Positions 29,701 through 40,829 of a DNA stretch of 64,000 nucleotides are shown here, piece by piece. A program made the translations under genes and the position numbers. Each line of letters opens with the position of its first letter. Position 1 is the first letter of the stretch. The notes below the pieces were generated by a model. The model was not told the DNA's origin. It was given only the letters and a program-made list of their open reading frames with translations, and made no database searches. Source of the stretch: Phoronis australis (Eukaryota; Phoronida; Phoronidae); the NCBI GenBank assembly GCA_002633005.1, contig NMRA01000054.1, positions 809,674 to 873,673 on the forward strand, in the 5' to 3' direction.

Positions 29701-32700
29701 GTTACCTGAAATTCTAAAGTAATCTGGTCGTGTAGCTTGAAGCAAATTCAAAAGTTTCATGGAACCAAAAAATTGGATGGGAAAAAGTAAAAACTCGGTA
29801 ATTCCGGAAGTGCTAAAACTAGCGGCACTAGTGGATGTTTTGTGATGACTTGTCCGGCGAATGAGATATATTGCTCATTGTGTATGGCATTATTATGACG
29901 CGACTTGGATCCGCAAATAGGAATTGTACACAAAACATACCGTGAGTGGCGTACATGAAGTAATATCCCACGAGACATTATTCGAGTATCGACAGAGACC
30001 GAAATACGCTTCGAATTCCTAAGTTTTTTTAATTTTTTCGGCAGATTTTTTAACTACTTCACTCAGACTGTTCACGTAGCGGATCACATTATATTTGTAT
30101 GTACTTGCGCGTTAGGTTGCAAGTTTTTTTTTCTAGTAAAAGAAATGTTTTAAACGTAACGATCTATTAGTTGAAAAGAGATGACAAAGATGAAAACAAC
30201 GGTAATTGTGCATTGACCTTGAAACATTTCCTGAAAATAGTTAAGTAACAACAATATTTGATATTGTACTTACCGAGGAATCGGCACCTGAGTTTCAGAC
30301 GATATGATATTTAGGAATTGAAAACTGAGACAGAACTGTCATATAATCAACAGTTTTGTACCGTACGTTTGGGACCTGATTGCGTGTCGAGTGATATTTA
30401 TACTACTGCAGGATATAAATACGGAAAACATTATTACATGGCCTTATTGCACTCGACTGATTCAACGCGTATGGCATAAAAATGCAGCCACTTTCACGTT
30501 GTCAAAATAGATAGATAGATATTTCCCATTCAGGTAACCACGGGGGGAGGGTATTTCATCAAGATTGACCAGGTCCATATCCCTAAAATAATTGTCAAGG
30601 TGCTTAGTAATTTAAAGCGCTACGTAAAATCTGGCCGAATAATTACAGTGCTTTTTAATTTTGGCATTTTAATTTTATATGACCGTGTCCAAAACGTAAA
30701 ATGGCGTCCAACTAAAGAAGCCCACGTGACAGAAAGCGCCAAAACATGTCGGCAGCTGTCAAATCGGTCAGCTACTCTGCTTAACTTTGGCTCTATAGTT
30801 TTAGTCATGCTTATTTCTGGTTCGAGTAAATGAAGTTGTCACTGTGCTAATTCACTTCTGATGTGTTTTTCGAACGATGCTTATTGACAAATAGTGCGTA
30901 TAATCTCAATTTGGACAGTGGCAGGTATCGAAGTCTTAATTAGGCGAAGAATCTCAGTGTTGATTATGCAAGCGATCGAAGAAGACTACGTAGAGCACAA
31001 CAGATTTTCTGGGCCTCATATTCACGTAAATTTACATGCGAGCTTTCTTAAAGTAGCATATTTACTGAGTGATGTATGCGGCTTTTCATTTTTTAAATTT
31101 GTATGATGTTTAGTTCAAGTGGGTGATAGACATCTTGCTTAAAGTTGTGTTAATTTGGTTTTGCGCTTCATTGTTCACAAACCCATTTTGGTGATTGCCA
31201 CGGACGGCATTCAATAGTTCCTTGAAGATGTTTTGAGTAAATGAAATCTAGAAATTTGACTTTTGCGGGAAATTTTTGACACGAATTCAGGTACTCTTGA
31301 AATAAAAGAAAAATGACAAAAATCTGGTTGGTAATGACATATTTTAACCTAATTTTCTGAAATCTAGGGTGCAAAAGCATTTGGCTTCTTGTCTCTTTGC
31401 ACCTGGGTTGTCGTGAATTTGTGATTTTAGGTGTAAATAGACCATTGGTCATTTTTTGGCATCTTTTCTATTTCAGTGCACGTAGCGAGGAAAAAGATAT
31501 GGCTTTTTTGAATTTGTTCATCTTTGAGAGACTCCGTCGAGTGTGATTTCTACGAGTCATGCCCTTCTAGACATGATGCAAATATGGGATTTTATTGACT
31601 CAGACGAGTGTTGACGTCAAAATCAACCACTTGAACTTTGATGGTTGTCCTCTATAAACTTTTTGGTGGAGCCATTTCCATCGTCAATATGACATTTCTT
31701 CACTTTTTATAACAAATCTAGCCATGAACAGGTCTATTTATGACAAACACCATTTACAGTGATAACAAAAATGTTTTGAGTTTTGAATTGGATTCCCTAA
31801 TTAAAAACTGGCGACCTTTGAATGAGTTTTACTGTGCCCTGCATGAGTATGCCTTGAAATTTCACAATGAAAACTGAAACTACTTGCACAAATGGTGCCA
31901 ATAAATGTTTTTAAAGGAATCGATAAACTTGATGTTGCGAAAGTGTCATAAAATTTATGGTAAGTGGGAACACTTAAAACAAAAACAGACCACGTTTGAC
32001 CATGGGTCAGTTCACTGACCAGCCATCAGCTGTACTCCCATTTGAATGGTCAACGACAGAGCAGTCAAACATGTCTTTTATTACAGTCATAATAAATTGC
32101 ACTTACGTAGTAGTATCCATTCTTTAGTGCACTAGGTCATTAACAACGGAGAAACCTACAGTTTCATTTATGTTAAGCAAGGTTTTTATTACGCAATGTT
32201 CAGACGATAAATTCTGCTTCTGTGAGTAGAAGCGCGTCCTTTTGCATCCTCTGATATTTAAAGCAATAAATTAACTCTTTATTCACACCCGAAACAAGTT
32301 TTTTATTGCACAATTTCTGGACAACAAGTTGCATTTGTGTGTGTAAAATCAAGTCTTTGAATTCCCCCCTGGGGTTTCTTTAATGAAAAGTGACTTTAGA
32401 CTTTAATCACAAATTTGGTCTGGCAACCCTACATTATAATTACCAGGCTCATTAAGATACAGTTATGCAATTATTGGAGCATTACTACCGACATGCAAAT
32501 TGTTTCAGTCATTATAGATGTGCTCTCAGATACTTTTAATTTTTTTAAAAAGGAGTTTCACTTATGTTTAGACATAATTATGTGGAACGTAAGACCAGAT
32601 TCCTGACTCCAGTCTAAGTCACATTTCACGAAACAAACTCTAGATATCCACTAATTCATGTATCTAACAAGCCTATTACGCAATTCTAAGATGATTAATT

Positions 32701-33055
32701 TCATTTATGAGCGTATTATACAGTCTTTGAGTACCCCTTCGTATTCACAATAACAGCAAAAATCCGAGTTCACTAATTCTAGTGTTAAACAAATCTTTTA
32801 ACATTCAAATCCAAGGTAGTTCACTCAGTACAGTATGGTAACCATAACGACAAAAATATGTGTCCACTAAGTAAGAATTTGTTCACAATACCAGTAATGC
32901 CAATTTTAATTACAGATGTAAAATCAGCGGGAATCACGCAAATACAATCCTACCATGATTGCGTCGTTGCCTTCAAAGTCCTCGTTGAGGCAATGCACAC
33001 CAAACACCATCAAGCAGAACACGAAAATAAGAACCGAAGTAACTTTCTTATCCAT
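26585..33055 (-). CDS. Putative secreted peptide precursor, two-exon model, family unrecognised
   Basis: Minus strand. Exon 1 (33055-32954) begins at ATG and encodes MDKKVTSVLIFVFCLMVFG, a strong signal peptide with a likely cut after VHC or VHCLN, then an acidic segment ending DAIM at a phase-0 GT donor. Exon 2 (26794-26585) follows a pyrimidine-rich acceptor, also phase 0, and gives KNSPGFLAVKR, a dibasic site, then an amphipathic segment (AYTGFSLSDILDKLRVAL), an Asn/Gly/His-rich linker and a basic tail ending NRKYLKN. Total 103 residues, no cysteine after exon 1, no amidation glycine at the dibasic site. This layout fits a neuropeptide or hormone-like prepropeptide, but I match it to no named family. 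A TATA element and an AATAAA sit where expected. Joining the two exons is inference; an additional phase-0 exon in the 6.2-kb intron cannot be excluded. Confidence 0.5.
26848..27321 (+). other. Isolated 157-codon open frame, unlikely to be a gene
   Basis: The longest open frame of this region. It has no recognisable domain and no splice context, and it overlaps the intron of the minus-strand gene. A GC-rich segment near 27160-27370 lengthens it. Recorded for completeness only. Confidence 0.1.
31170..31500 (+). repeat. Dispersed repeat, copy 1
   Basis: Shares, in order, GTGATTTTAGG, TCATTTTTTGGCATCT, GCACGTAGC and CATCGAGTGTG-type blocks with 37070-37320; both also have an AAAATCTGRTTGG..AAT block upstream. 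Confidence 0.7.
32954..33055 (-). CDS. Secreted-peptide gene, first coding exon (signal peptide)
   Basis: 34 codons from ATG to the donor ATG|GTAGGA, phase 0. The hydrophobic core SVLIFVFCLMVFG follows MDKK, as in cleaved signal peptides. Confidence 0.55.
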
Positions 33056-33093
33056 CTTGCTCTGTATTCCCAACGCTAACGATCCGACAACAT

Positions 33094-33101
33094 GTATATA
33101 T
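33094..33101 (-). promoter_or_regulatory. TATA element of the secreted-peptide gene
   Basis: On the minus strand CATATATACATG lies about 40 nt upstream of the ATG, which would place a start site roughly at 33065-33070 and leave a very short 5' leader. Confidence 0.45.
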
Positions 33102-33109
33102 GTGCTCTG

Positions 33110-36100
33110 AGATAACTATTCGCTTGACGTTCATTTCCCCATAGATCACTTCTCTTCGACAACTCGTAATCGAAACAATAACAGGTTCGATTAACTAGAC
33201 CTAATTAGTCGTACAGTCATTTAAACCCCGGTGGAAATTTGTTAGGTCATCCATTAGCGTGTATTTATCAACCCACATCTTTCCAGGAAGGGGTGAAATT
33301 TAGTTTTCATTGTTTATTTCAATAAATAGTTTGGTGATAAGAACTTTGCGATATGGACGTCACCATTATCACTGCGACAACAGTTTAGATTACGTAATTC
33401 CTAACATTTAGCTTCCAGCAAATAGAGCATTAGGAGATATACATCATAAACAGAAATTTCATTGAAAATTACAATCTATGGCTTTATCAAAATCGATTTA
33501 AGTATAGCTTACAACAGTGAACATTTAGTGAATGAAGGAAAATTCTCTCAGCAGCACTCTTGAAAGCAAAGATCTTTGACGATGTGTTGATATGTTCATG
33601 TTTTTATGATACCTTTTTCAAAAAAGGGGTGCATATTGACGTTTGATGACACATGTAAAATTTTGATTAATCCCCTTTCTAGACACGTTTGAGTATTATC
33701 ACGTTATTTTGGTGTGCATATGTGAAGGGGAACCGCCATGACGTGTATGACGTCAATAATTCTGACCAACTGGAAATATTTCGCGAAATAACCTTTAGCA
33801 GATTAGCAGAAACGTGATGCGTAGTCCTGAAGCGCTATCCTCTACAACACTGGTTACGTCAAATTCCGGTTGTTTACATCTTGTCCAAGCGTCTTGCTAA
33901 TGTCCAAGCTTAGGACAAAGTTAAGGCTTGGCGCACAATTCTTCAGATCGTCGCACCTAACCCTGTAGCATCTATATACGACCCTTCTCTCAGATGATTG
34001 CCCGGCACTGTCTAAACTCCGAGATTCTCGGACCTTGTCTATAGTGAAAATTGCTTACACTGTCATATCGCCACTGGATCCCCTCGAAAGCTTTGGCGAC
34101 CAGTGGGGCGTTTGAAATTGTGGTGAAAGGTGGGAATAATAATGACGAAAGCCCCCAGACGTTTCATATCTTGGAACACTGAGAATCCGTAATACAGAAC
34201 TGCTTGTTTGCCAAGACACGTGTTACCATTTTTAATGGTCCCGTGAATCTTTGACCCAGAACTTGCTGAGCACTTGTTCGCCATCTTGATGAATCTTTAC
34301 TTCCTTAGAGTCACACATACTTATTACTAACCTACATGTTTTATTATTATTATTATCTTTGAATTGTTCAACCGGGGACAACAATAGTAACTTGAGTTCT
34401 GAAGATCGGCTGAACAGACCCACTTGTGAAAATTTGGTGTAACTCTAAGCCAGCATCGTCGTATAGCGCACTGTTCACTTTTCTCTGCACAGACAGAAAA
34501 AGCGGAAATAAACAGATCTGCATGAACATTTAAATGTAACTACTCGTGGGGAGAAATAGATTAAATTGCAAACCTCTCGAGGAAAATCACACAACATTTT
34601 CATGCAAAGACTCACAGCCATCAAGACATTCTGACCAAACTACCAACAATTAGAGAATTATTAAAAACTAATTGCTCGGGATCGAAAGAAAGAAAGTTTG
34701 ACTAACTTGAATACCACTATTCGGAAATTTGCCAAAGACAAAATAGATTAAACTTATGTGTAATGATGACATAGTGTATGTTACTATTTTGCAAGCAGTT
34801 TATCCCGTTCAATCCGCCATCTTTTTGGTCACATCACGTGACCTAATGAATATAAGTCCGAAAACATTTCTGCCCCCCACGCCTCACTGACTAAAAATAT
34901 ATTTATACATATGTTACTGTGCTTTCGCTTAAATAATTTGAAGTTGAATAGTATTCCTTTTACGATTGAAACATTATTTATGAAGAATATCGATAATGGA
35001 GTATAAATAACTTGATTATTTGTGCCACATTCACTGGATAGATCAGACCGTCGACCGGTTTACTTGTAAACTTTACGGATTCCATGGTGCCCAGTACTGA
35101 CAATCGTTACAAACCAAAGATTTTTTATGCTATTTTGCGATATAAACTTTTCTTCTGAATCAAAAACAGGTTAAATCTAGAATGTCCCTGACTGAATTCA
35201 CGAAAACATTTTTCAGGAGGGTACCCACACCAACCAGCCAGCCATCTGTGGAATACCTCCGAGTCCGTCAGGTATCTGTGCTCATGGATTTAGAAGTCGT
35301 CTAAACATCCCTGACTGTGAAACACGAAGGTTTAGCAGGGTTTGACGAAATCGAAGTGGTCTTTCCCCCCGTAATGATTTATACCTTCACATGGGCTTTC
35401 TAATGGTTAATGGACTCGCGTTTGAACAGCCATTTTACATGTGTTCATTCATTAAACAAACAGCTTACAGTTTATGAAGTTGAGTATGTAAATCAAGGAT
35501 AAATTATCTATGTCTCACGTAATGGCAGATTTACCATGAAGCTTGGCCTTCAGGCATTCAGTACCGGGGGGTGCCTAGTCCCGGAATTCCATTTTAAGTT
35601 GACTACGGAACGTGCTGTTTAGGATGGTGGGTGTATCTTAAAGTTTCGGGACCAGGGTTTCCCTCGCTTTACCCTCTAATAGAAGGTACAAGTAGGTAAC
35701 AAAGGAGTAACATTCCAATATCTTGCTGAGATCACCCAGTGAGTCCGCCACTATGGAAGGTAAATACGTGGGAAGAATATGTGCAAAGATCTATGAGAGT
35801 CTGTGAAGCGATCAAAATGGCACGAGAGTTTGCGAATTCCTCAGATCAAAACAAGGCCAACGCAAAACGTTAAAATGGGTCCACGGCTGTAACGCAAACC
35901 TGCAGTATAGGGGTGTTTATTAAGTTCCTACAATTTGGCCATTGTGATATCGAAGGGGAATTAAAACGACTGGTGCTGGCCCCTGCGTGATACAACTCTC
36001 AGTCAGAACCCATCAAAAATCTGTCAAGCTATGTTGATAATGATAATAAAAACAATCAATGTCTTGTCAAAAAGTGAAATGGTCAACAACATGTACCAAT

Positions 36101-36200
36101 CTATCTGATAATTAACGCGCATCATGGCCACAAACACTTGTCTCCAGTTTCATTAAAACTCGTAAAGCCGTTTTGATGATAAACAATGTACAAGTAACAT
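33110..36200. other. Intergenic, nothing recognised
   Basis: No exon with family similarity or clear repeat structure was seen on either strand. Confidence 0.5.
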
Positions 36201-36235
36201 CTTGCCAAAAAATGGTCAAATCGGATTCAAAATCA

Positions 36236-36690
36236 CGTAACTAGTGTCCACTCACATCCACCATATTGTACAAAATGCTATCAAAGTCTGGAAAGTCGCT
36301 TCCACAATAATCGAAGGACAAGAAAAATTCTGCCGAAAACTAAAATGGCCAACAGAGGTTGCTAGTGCAATCATCTCGTGTGCAAAAGTCAACTGGTGCC
36401 AGTGCATTCCCAACTTATACCTCCGCCATGTCGTATTGACAATAACGACGGAGTAGCAAAATCTTACCGAAAAACAACGAGGCGGCCACGTTAGGCAAAT
36501 CCGTTAGAAAATTACCTGGTACCGACGCATTCCCAGCGACAAGTTTGATCAAAATCTATCGAGACGTTATTACACTAAATGACGGACATCGACAAACAAA
36601 GGATGTTACGGTAGCCGAATCAAATCCGTAAGAAAATCCACTGGTGTCGGCGCATACCCACCACATATCTCGACAAAATTCAGTCAGAAA
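36236..36690 (+). repeat. Degenerate tandem repeat, units of about 120-155 bp
   Basis: A block of the form ACTGGTGYCRGYGCATWCCCA recurs near 36240 (weak), 36392, 36513 and 36639, with AAATCCGT.AGAAAAT shared by the last two units. Confidence 0.7.
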
Positions 36691-37069
36691 AATGTTTGTT
36701 TATGGAACGTAAACAGTGAATTCTATCTGGTAATTCAACATTCCAAATTCAATCAATTCAATCCAATTCCAATCATTTCAGAGTCCGCCATTTCTCTTGA
36801 TTATGGTAGTAAGGACCTCAGTCCGGACCTTGTAACTCCCTCTAAAATAAAAAATGCATGTTTAGGTTTGATGGAAATCCCGTGGTTTGAATTAGGAGCA
36901 GTTGTCACCAACGGTGTCCAGAAGTCCTTTGTAATTGCTTTGAGTGAAAGATGCTCAGATATTTGGATTATGCTCTATTCTTACTTGATACGCAGCACTT
37001 CTTTGTTTAGCGCGAAATTTTTGTTGCAAATACAGGGTAACCCTCAACGGAATAGAAATCGGAAAAATC

Positions 37070-37320
37070 TGATTGGCAATAAACAGAATTGATCCTGTAT
37101 TGATGGAATATATAGTGCATGAGTATTAGGATTCAGTTGTCTCTGCTTTGGGATCGAGCAGTCGTGATTTTGTGATTTTAGGGAAAAAATGTAGAATTGT
37201 AATTTTCGGTCATTTTTGGCATCTCTTTTTCTGGTGGACGTAGCACAGAAAATTGACACAGCTTTGTTGAATGTCTTTATCCTTGAGAAACACCATCGAG
37301 TGTGTATTGCTGTATGTTGT
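37070..37320 (+). repeat. Dispersed repeat, copy 2
   Basis: Diverged copy of 31170-31500. Confidence 0.7.
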
Positions 37321-38404
37321 ATTTTTTCAAGCGTCTTGAGAGAAAGGGGTAACAATAGGGCTTCTATTTAACTAGAATAGCGTTAACGTGCAAATTACCC
37401 ACTCGAACTGTCTTAGCCTCAATGCTTCGAGCATACTCACGAAACGCTTACACGGAACGCTATCCACTTTTAAGGTAGGTGTATACACTGATCAAATCTC
37501 CAGGTTCCTAACTAAAATGAGTAAAAAGGGAGTTTTAACTAGTTAGACATGACTCTGAAAGTGACAAAAATCGAAAAAAAAAGTTTTTTATGTAGTTCGT
37601 TTTTTTAAAAAATCGTATTTTTTAATTTTCAAAAAATCCAATTTTACCTCGATTTTTATTTGAAAATGCACAGGGATCATCATCAACTGTTTCCTTACGC
37701 AATATTCTACTTATCCATACCAAATTTATGTACAAAATCATTATGATCTTGATTTTGTGGCATTTTTTGTGTTTGAGTTGGGGCAAGCACGCCACTTTTT
37801 GTCATTTGATCACTTTCCGTCTTATAACTAAAAATCTGGTCCATTTATCAAAAAACCCTGGCACGCGATTTTACTTCAGTCCAAGAGGATTTCAAATTTG
37901 CAACTTTCGTAAAAATTGACCCACGTGTTGTGGAAAAATAGGCCCGAGAATCTTGTCACTATCCTGAAATCACGAGCCGAGAAAAACGGCTTTGAAGTTA
38001 AGCGGTCCATCGATTGCCACTTGAGATCAAATTTCGTTCAGAATGCGTGGTCATTATGTTCCAATTTTTGTTGAAATACTAGAAATAAAGCTGATACTTA
38101 CTTCATGTTTAGAAAATGTGATATAGCTCTTTGTTTACAGCGTAATTTTAATCATTTTTTCGAACTTGTGAAGCACGACAGACGACCAAAACAAATATGG
38201 CTGTCACGTGGGCGGAGCTTAGCGTTGATCTATCGTCTGCTGTACTGGTGTGCCGACCACACATTAAAACCATGTGTTGATTGTTTACACGATTCATCTG
38301 AACTCTCCACTCAGTATAGTAAAAGACACTCTATATGACACAGACTTATTTGTTAGTATTCCAATATTATTATCAACCAATATATGTGTTATATCAAATC
38401 GCCG

Positions 38405-38405
38405 N
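38405..38405. other. Single ambiguous base
   Basis: An isolated N. Confidence 0.95.
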
Positions 38406-39244
38406 GGTCAAATATAGCTAAAAAAACAACTTTGGATTTTCAGAATGATTTTATTTTTCTTCAGTATACTGTGCATCAAGAATTAAGGATTAGGATGACA
38501 TAAAAATGTAAAAAACAGTCAAAATTATTTTTTTTGTGTATCCACCTACCTTAAGAACTACAAGCAGTAATTGGTAGGAGATGCAGTGATAATAGTACCA
38601 GGCGTTGACGTTATGCCATAAGCATGACTCGAGCACACGTATGGCCATCATTTAAGGTCCGTTGACGAAAGAATCTTGTGGAAATGCTAAATCACAAGAG
38701 TGAAATGCGAATATTTCGCGAGTTTGCTTGGGACTTTTACAACGTAATTTAGCAAAATGGCAAGCTCATTTATAAAAGGTAGGCAAAAGTTGATCAGAAC
38801 AAAACATAGGGACGTGGACGGTTGACTTGAATTGGTTACTTACTGTACTTCAGATGGCAGGCTTGGACACAATTTAAGTCATTAGAAGAAGTATCTAGTT
38901 TTCTAAAATACGTACGGCAGTGGGTCAGTCATGTAGGATATATTTAATTTCAAATTTTCCAACACCAGGACTCCGCTCTTGGAAGAAACCTGTTCGATTT
39001 TGTTGTCGTTTTACACACGTCCACGTTTTGGTGGTGGTTTTAGATCCTGCAAGCAGGGGTCATATGGCGAAAATCTATATTTTAATTGACATATCCGTGT
39101 TGGTGAATTCAGTTTTTGCAGTTGAATTTTGTCATTTTAAAAGCCTAGTAATTCATGAATGAAGTTATTATTTAAAACAACCAAAATGTCAAAACTCTTC
39201 ATGCAAAGAACGTGACTCATTACAGTTTTCAAGGCTTTGTCAAA

Positions 39245-39600
39245 CGTTTGGCCTATGGAAAATAGGAGACAAATTTTCATTGGTTGATATTCACGGTGAT
39301 ACAGTAGCTCCATGCTTGCAATGTTTATGGCCCAGTCTGTACGATCTACACACTTCCTGGGAGGCAACATTTAGTCCTAATTCCGAAGTCAATAACAATT
39401 TTGTCGGCACTAGCTACAGTTCTCTAGTTCTGGCACAATAGGAGGCAAATTTGCTTATGACAAGTGGCCTGTGGAAAATACGACACAAATTTGCATTGAC
39501 CGTTATTTACGTAGTCCAGCAGCCCCACATTTGCAGTGTTAAGAACCCAGTTTGTGCGGTCTGCAGATATTCTGGAGGGCAACATTTAGTACATTTTTGT
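39245..39600 (+). repeat. Two-copy tandem repeat, period about 215 bp
   Basis: GGCCTATGGAAAATA, GACACAAATTT.CATTG and GGAGG.CAACATTTAGT recur in the same order in both units, for example at 39250 and 39465. Confidence 0.8.
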
Positions 39601-40793
39601 CCCATGCCTATAAGAATTAGGTCAGCAGCCCAAGTTCTGTTGTTTTAAAGTTCTTCAATGCCTTGGACAACTTTATTGCCACGTTGCGAATACTGCTTTA
39701 AATTGTCAACACTTGCTGATAGTTTGGCGATTTGATCTTTCAACTGCTTTCCGCCTGATTTTTCTCGTCAATTATTGCCCCTTAGAAAGACTTTATCTCG
39801 TCCCAGGCGTGCCGGAACAAATAGTCTTCCAAGTGTGTTTATCACTTGAGGCGACGTCACAGCTATATTTTGAGTTTGGCGATTCCGCCGCTTTAACCAG
39901 TTTCGCGTTATGGCAGGGCCACGGGACGAAAGCTGGTTGCAGGGTTTTCTTTTATTTTTTTGCTTAAAGGGGTGCTGAACTGGCTTTGTAACTATTAACA
40001 GGTATTAGAGACGACTATCCTGTCTAGCTCTCTAAATTCAAACGTAATCCTCGTCAACCCTCAAAAGCTTGGAACGAGTTCGAAAATTACTTACAACGTA
40101 TGCTTAACCGGCATGGGTGACTAACGCTTTAAGCGAGGTACACGACAGCTGTGTGGAAAGGCATCCACAAAAAACAGAGTATTCACTTCATGACACCCTG
40201 GGCATGTGTTTTCAGTTGACTACTGCTTTCATTACTCAGGTGAACACGCAGGCCCATTAGCACGCGACAGAACAAGGTATGGCAATGGCCGAAATTCCCC
40301 AAAACAGGGTTTAGTATCCTTTTACTCGTTCAAAGGCGTTACGCTTCCGTGAATTCTCATCACTGACATTAGTAGATATTAATGACAACTAGCTGAAAAT
40401 GCGATTAAATACGATGAAATGACTGGAAATATTCGTGATAAAAAAGAACATGTAGCAGGAAAACAATCACGACGTCCCTTCTCAGTTCCACTTGTACATC
40501 GTATTCGTTTAGCTACATTTAGTTGCTTTTAATCAAGGCCTATACGATAAGTATGGGTATATAATCGATTGACTTGTTATACATGTCGAGAAACCCCACT
40601 TCGCCGGAGTTAAGATAAGTAGACTTGAATGAATTCATATTTTCATGGTAATGTCACTGCAATAATGGGTATGTGTTCTGTTCACGTGTGCCATACTGTA
40701 CTAGTGCACAGAAGCGAACTGCACAAAAATTGAGGATGTTATTTTTCAGCAAAGTAATGACATATTATCATGGGTGGCGCACCATTGGAGGCT

Positions 40794-40826
40794 GGGGGGG
40801 GGGGGGGGNNNNNGGGGGGGGGGGGG
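40794..40826 (+). other. G homopolymer with a 5-base gap
   Basis: A run of G interrupted by five N at 40809-40813; an assembly break inside low-complexity sequence. Confidence 0.95.
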
Positions 40827-40829
40827 TAT

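Larger units (their letters stand above)
26809..32953 (-). other. Intron of the secreted-peptide gene
   Basis: About 6.1 kb. Apart from the isolated open frame and the dispersed repeat at 31170-31500 I see no further coding exon or known element. Confidence 0.45.

Noticed and set aside
34063-34284. 73-codon minus-strand frame starting MANKCSASSG
   Set aside because: No signal peptide, domain or splice context.
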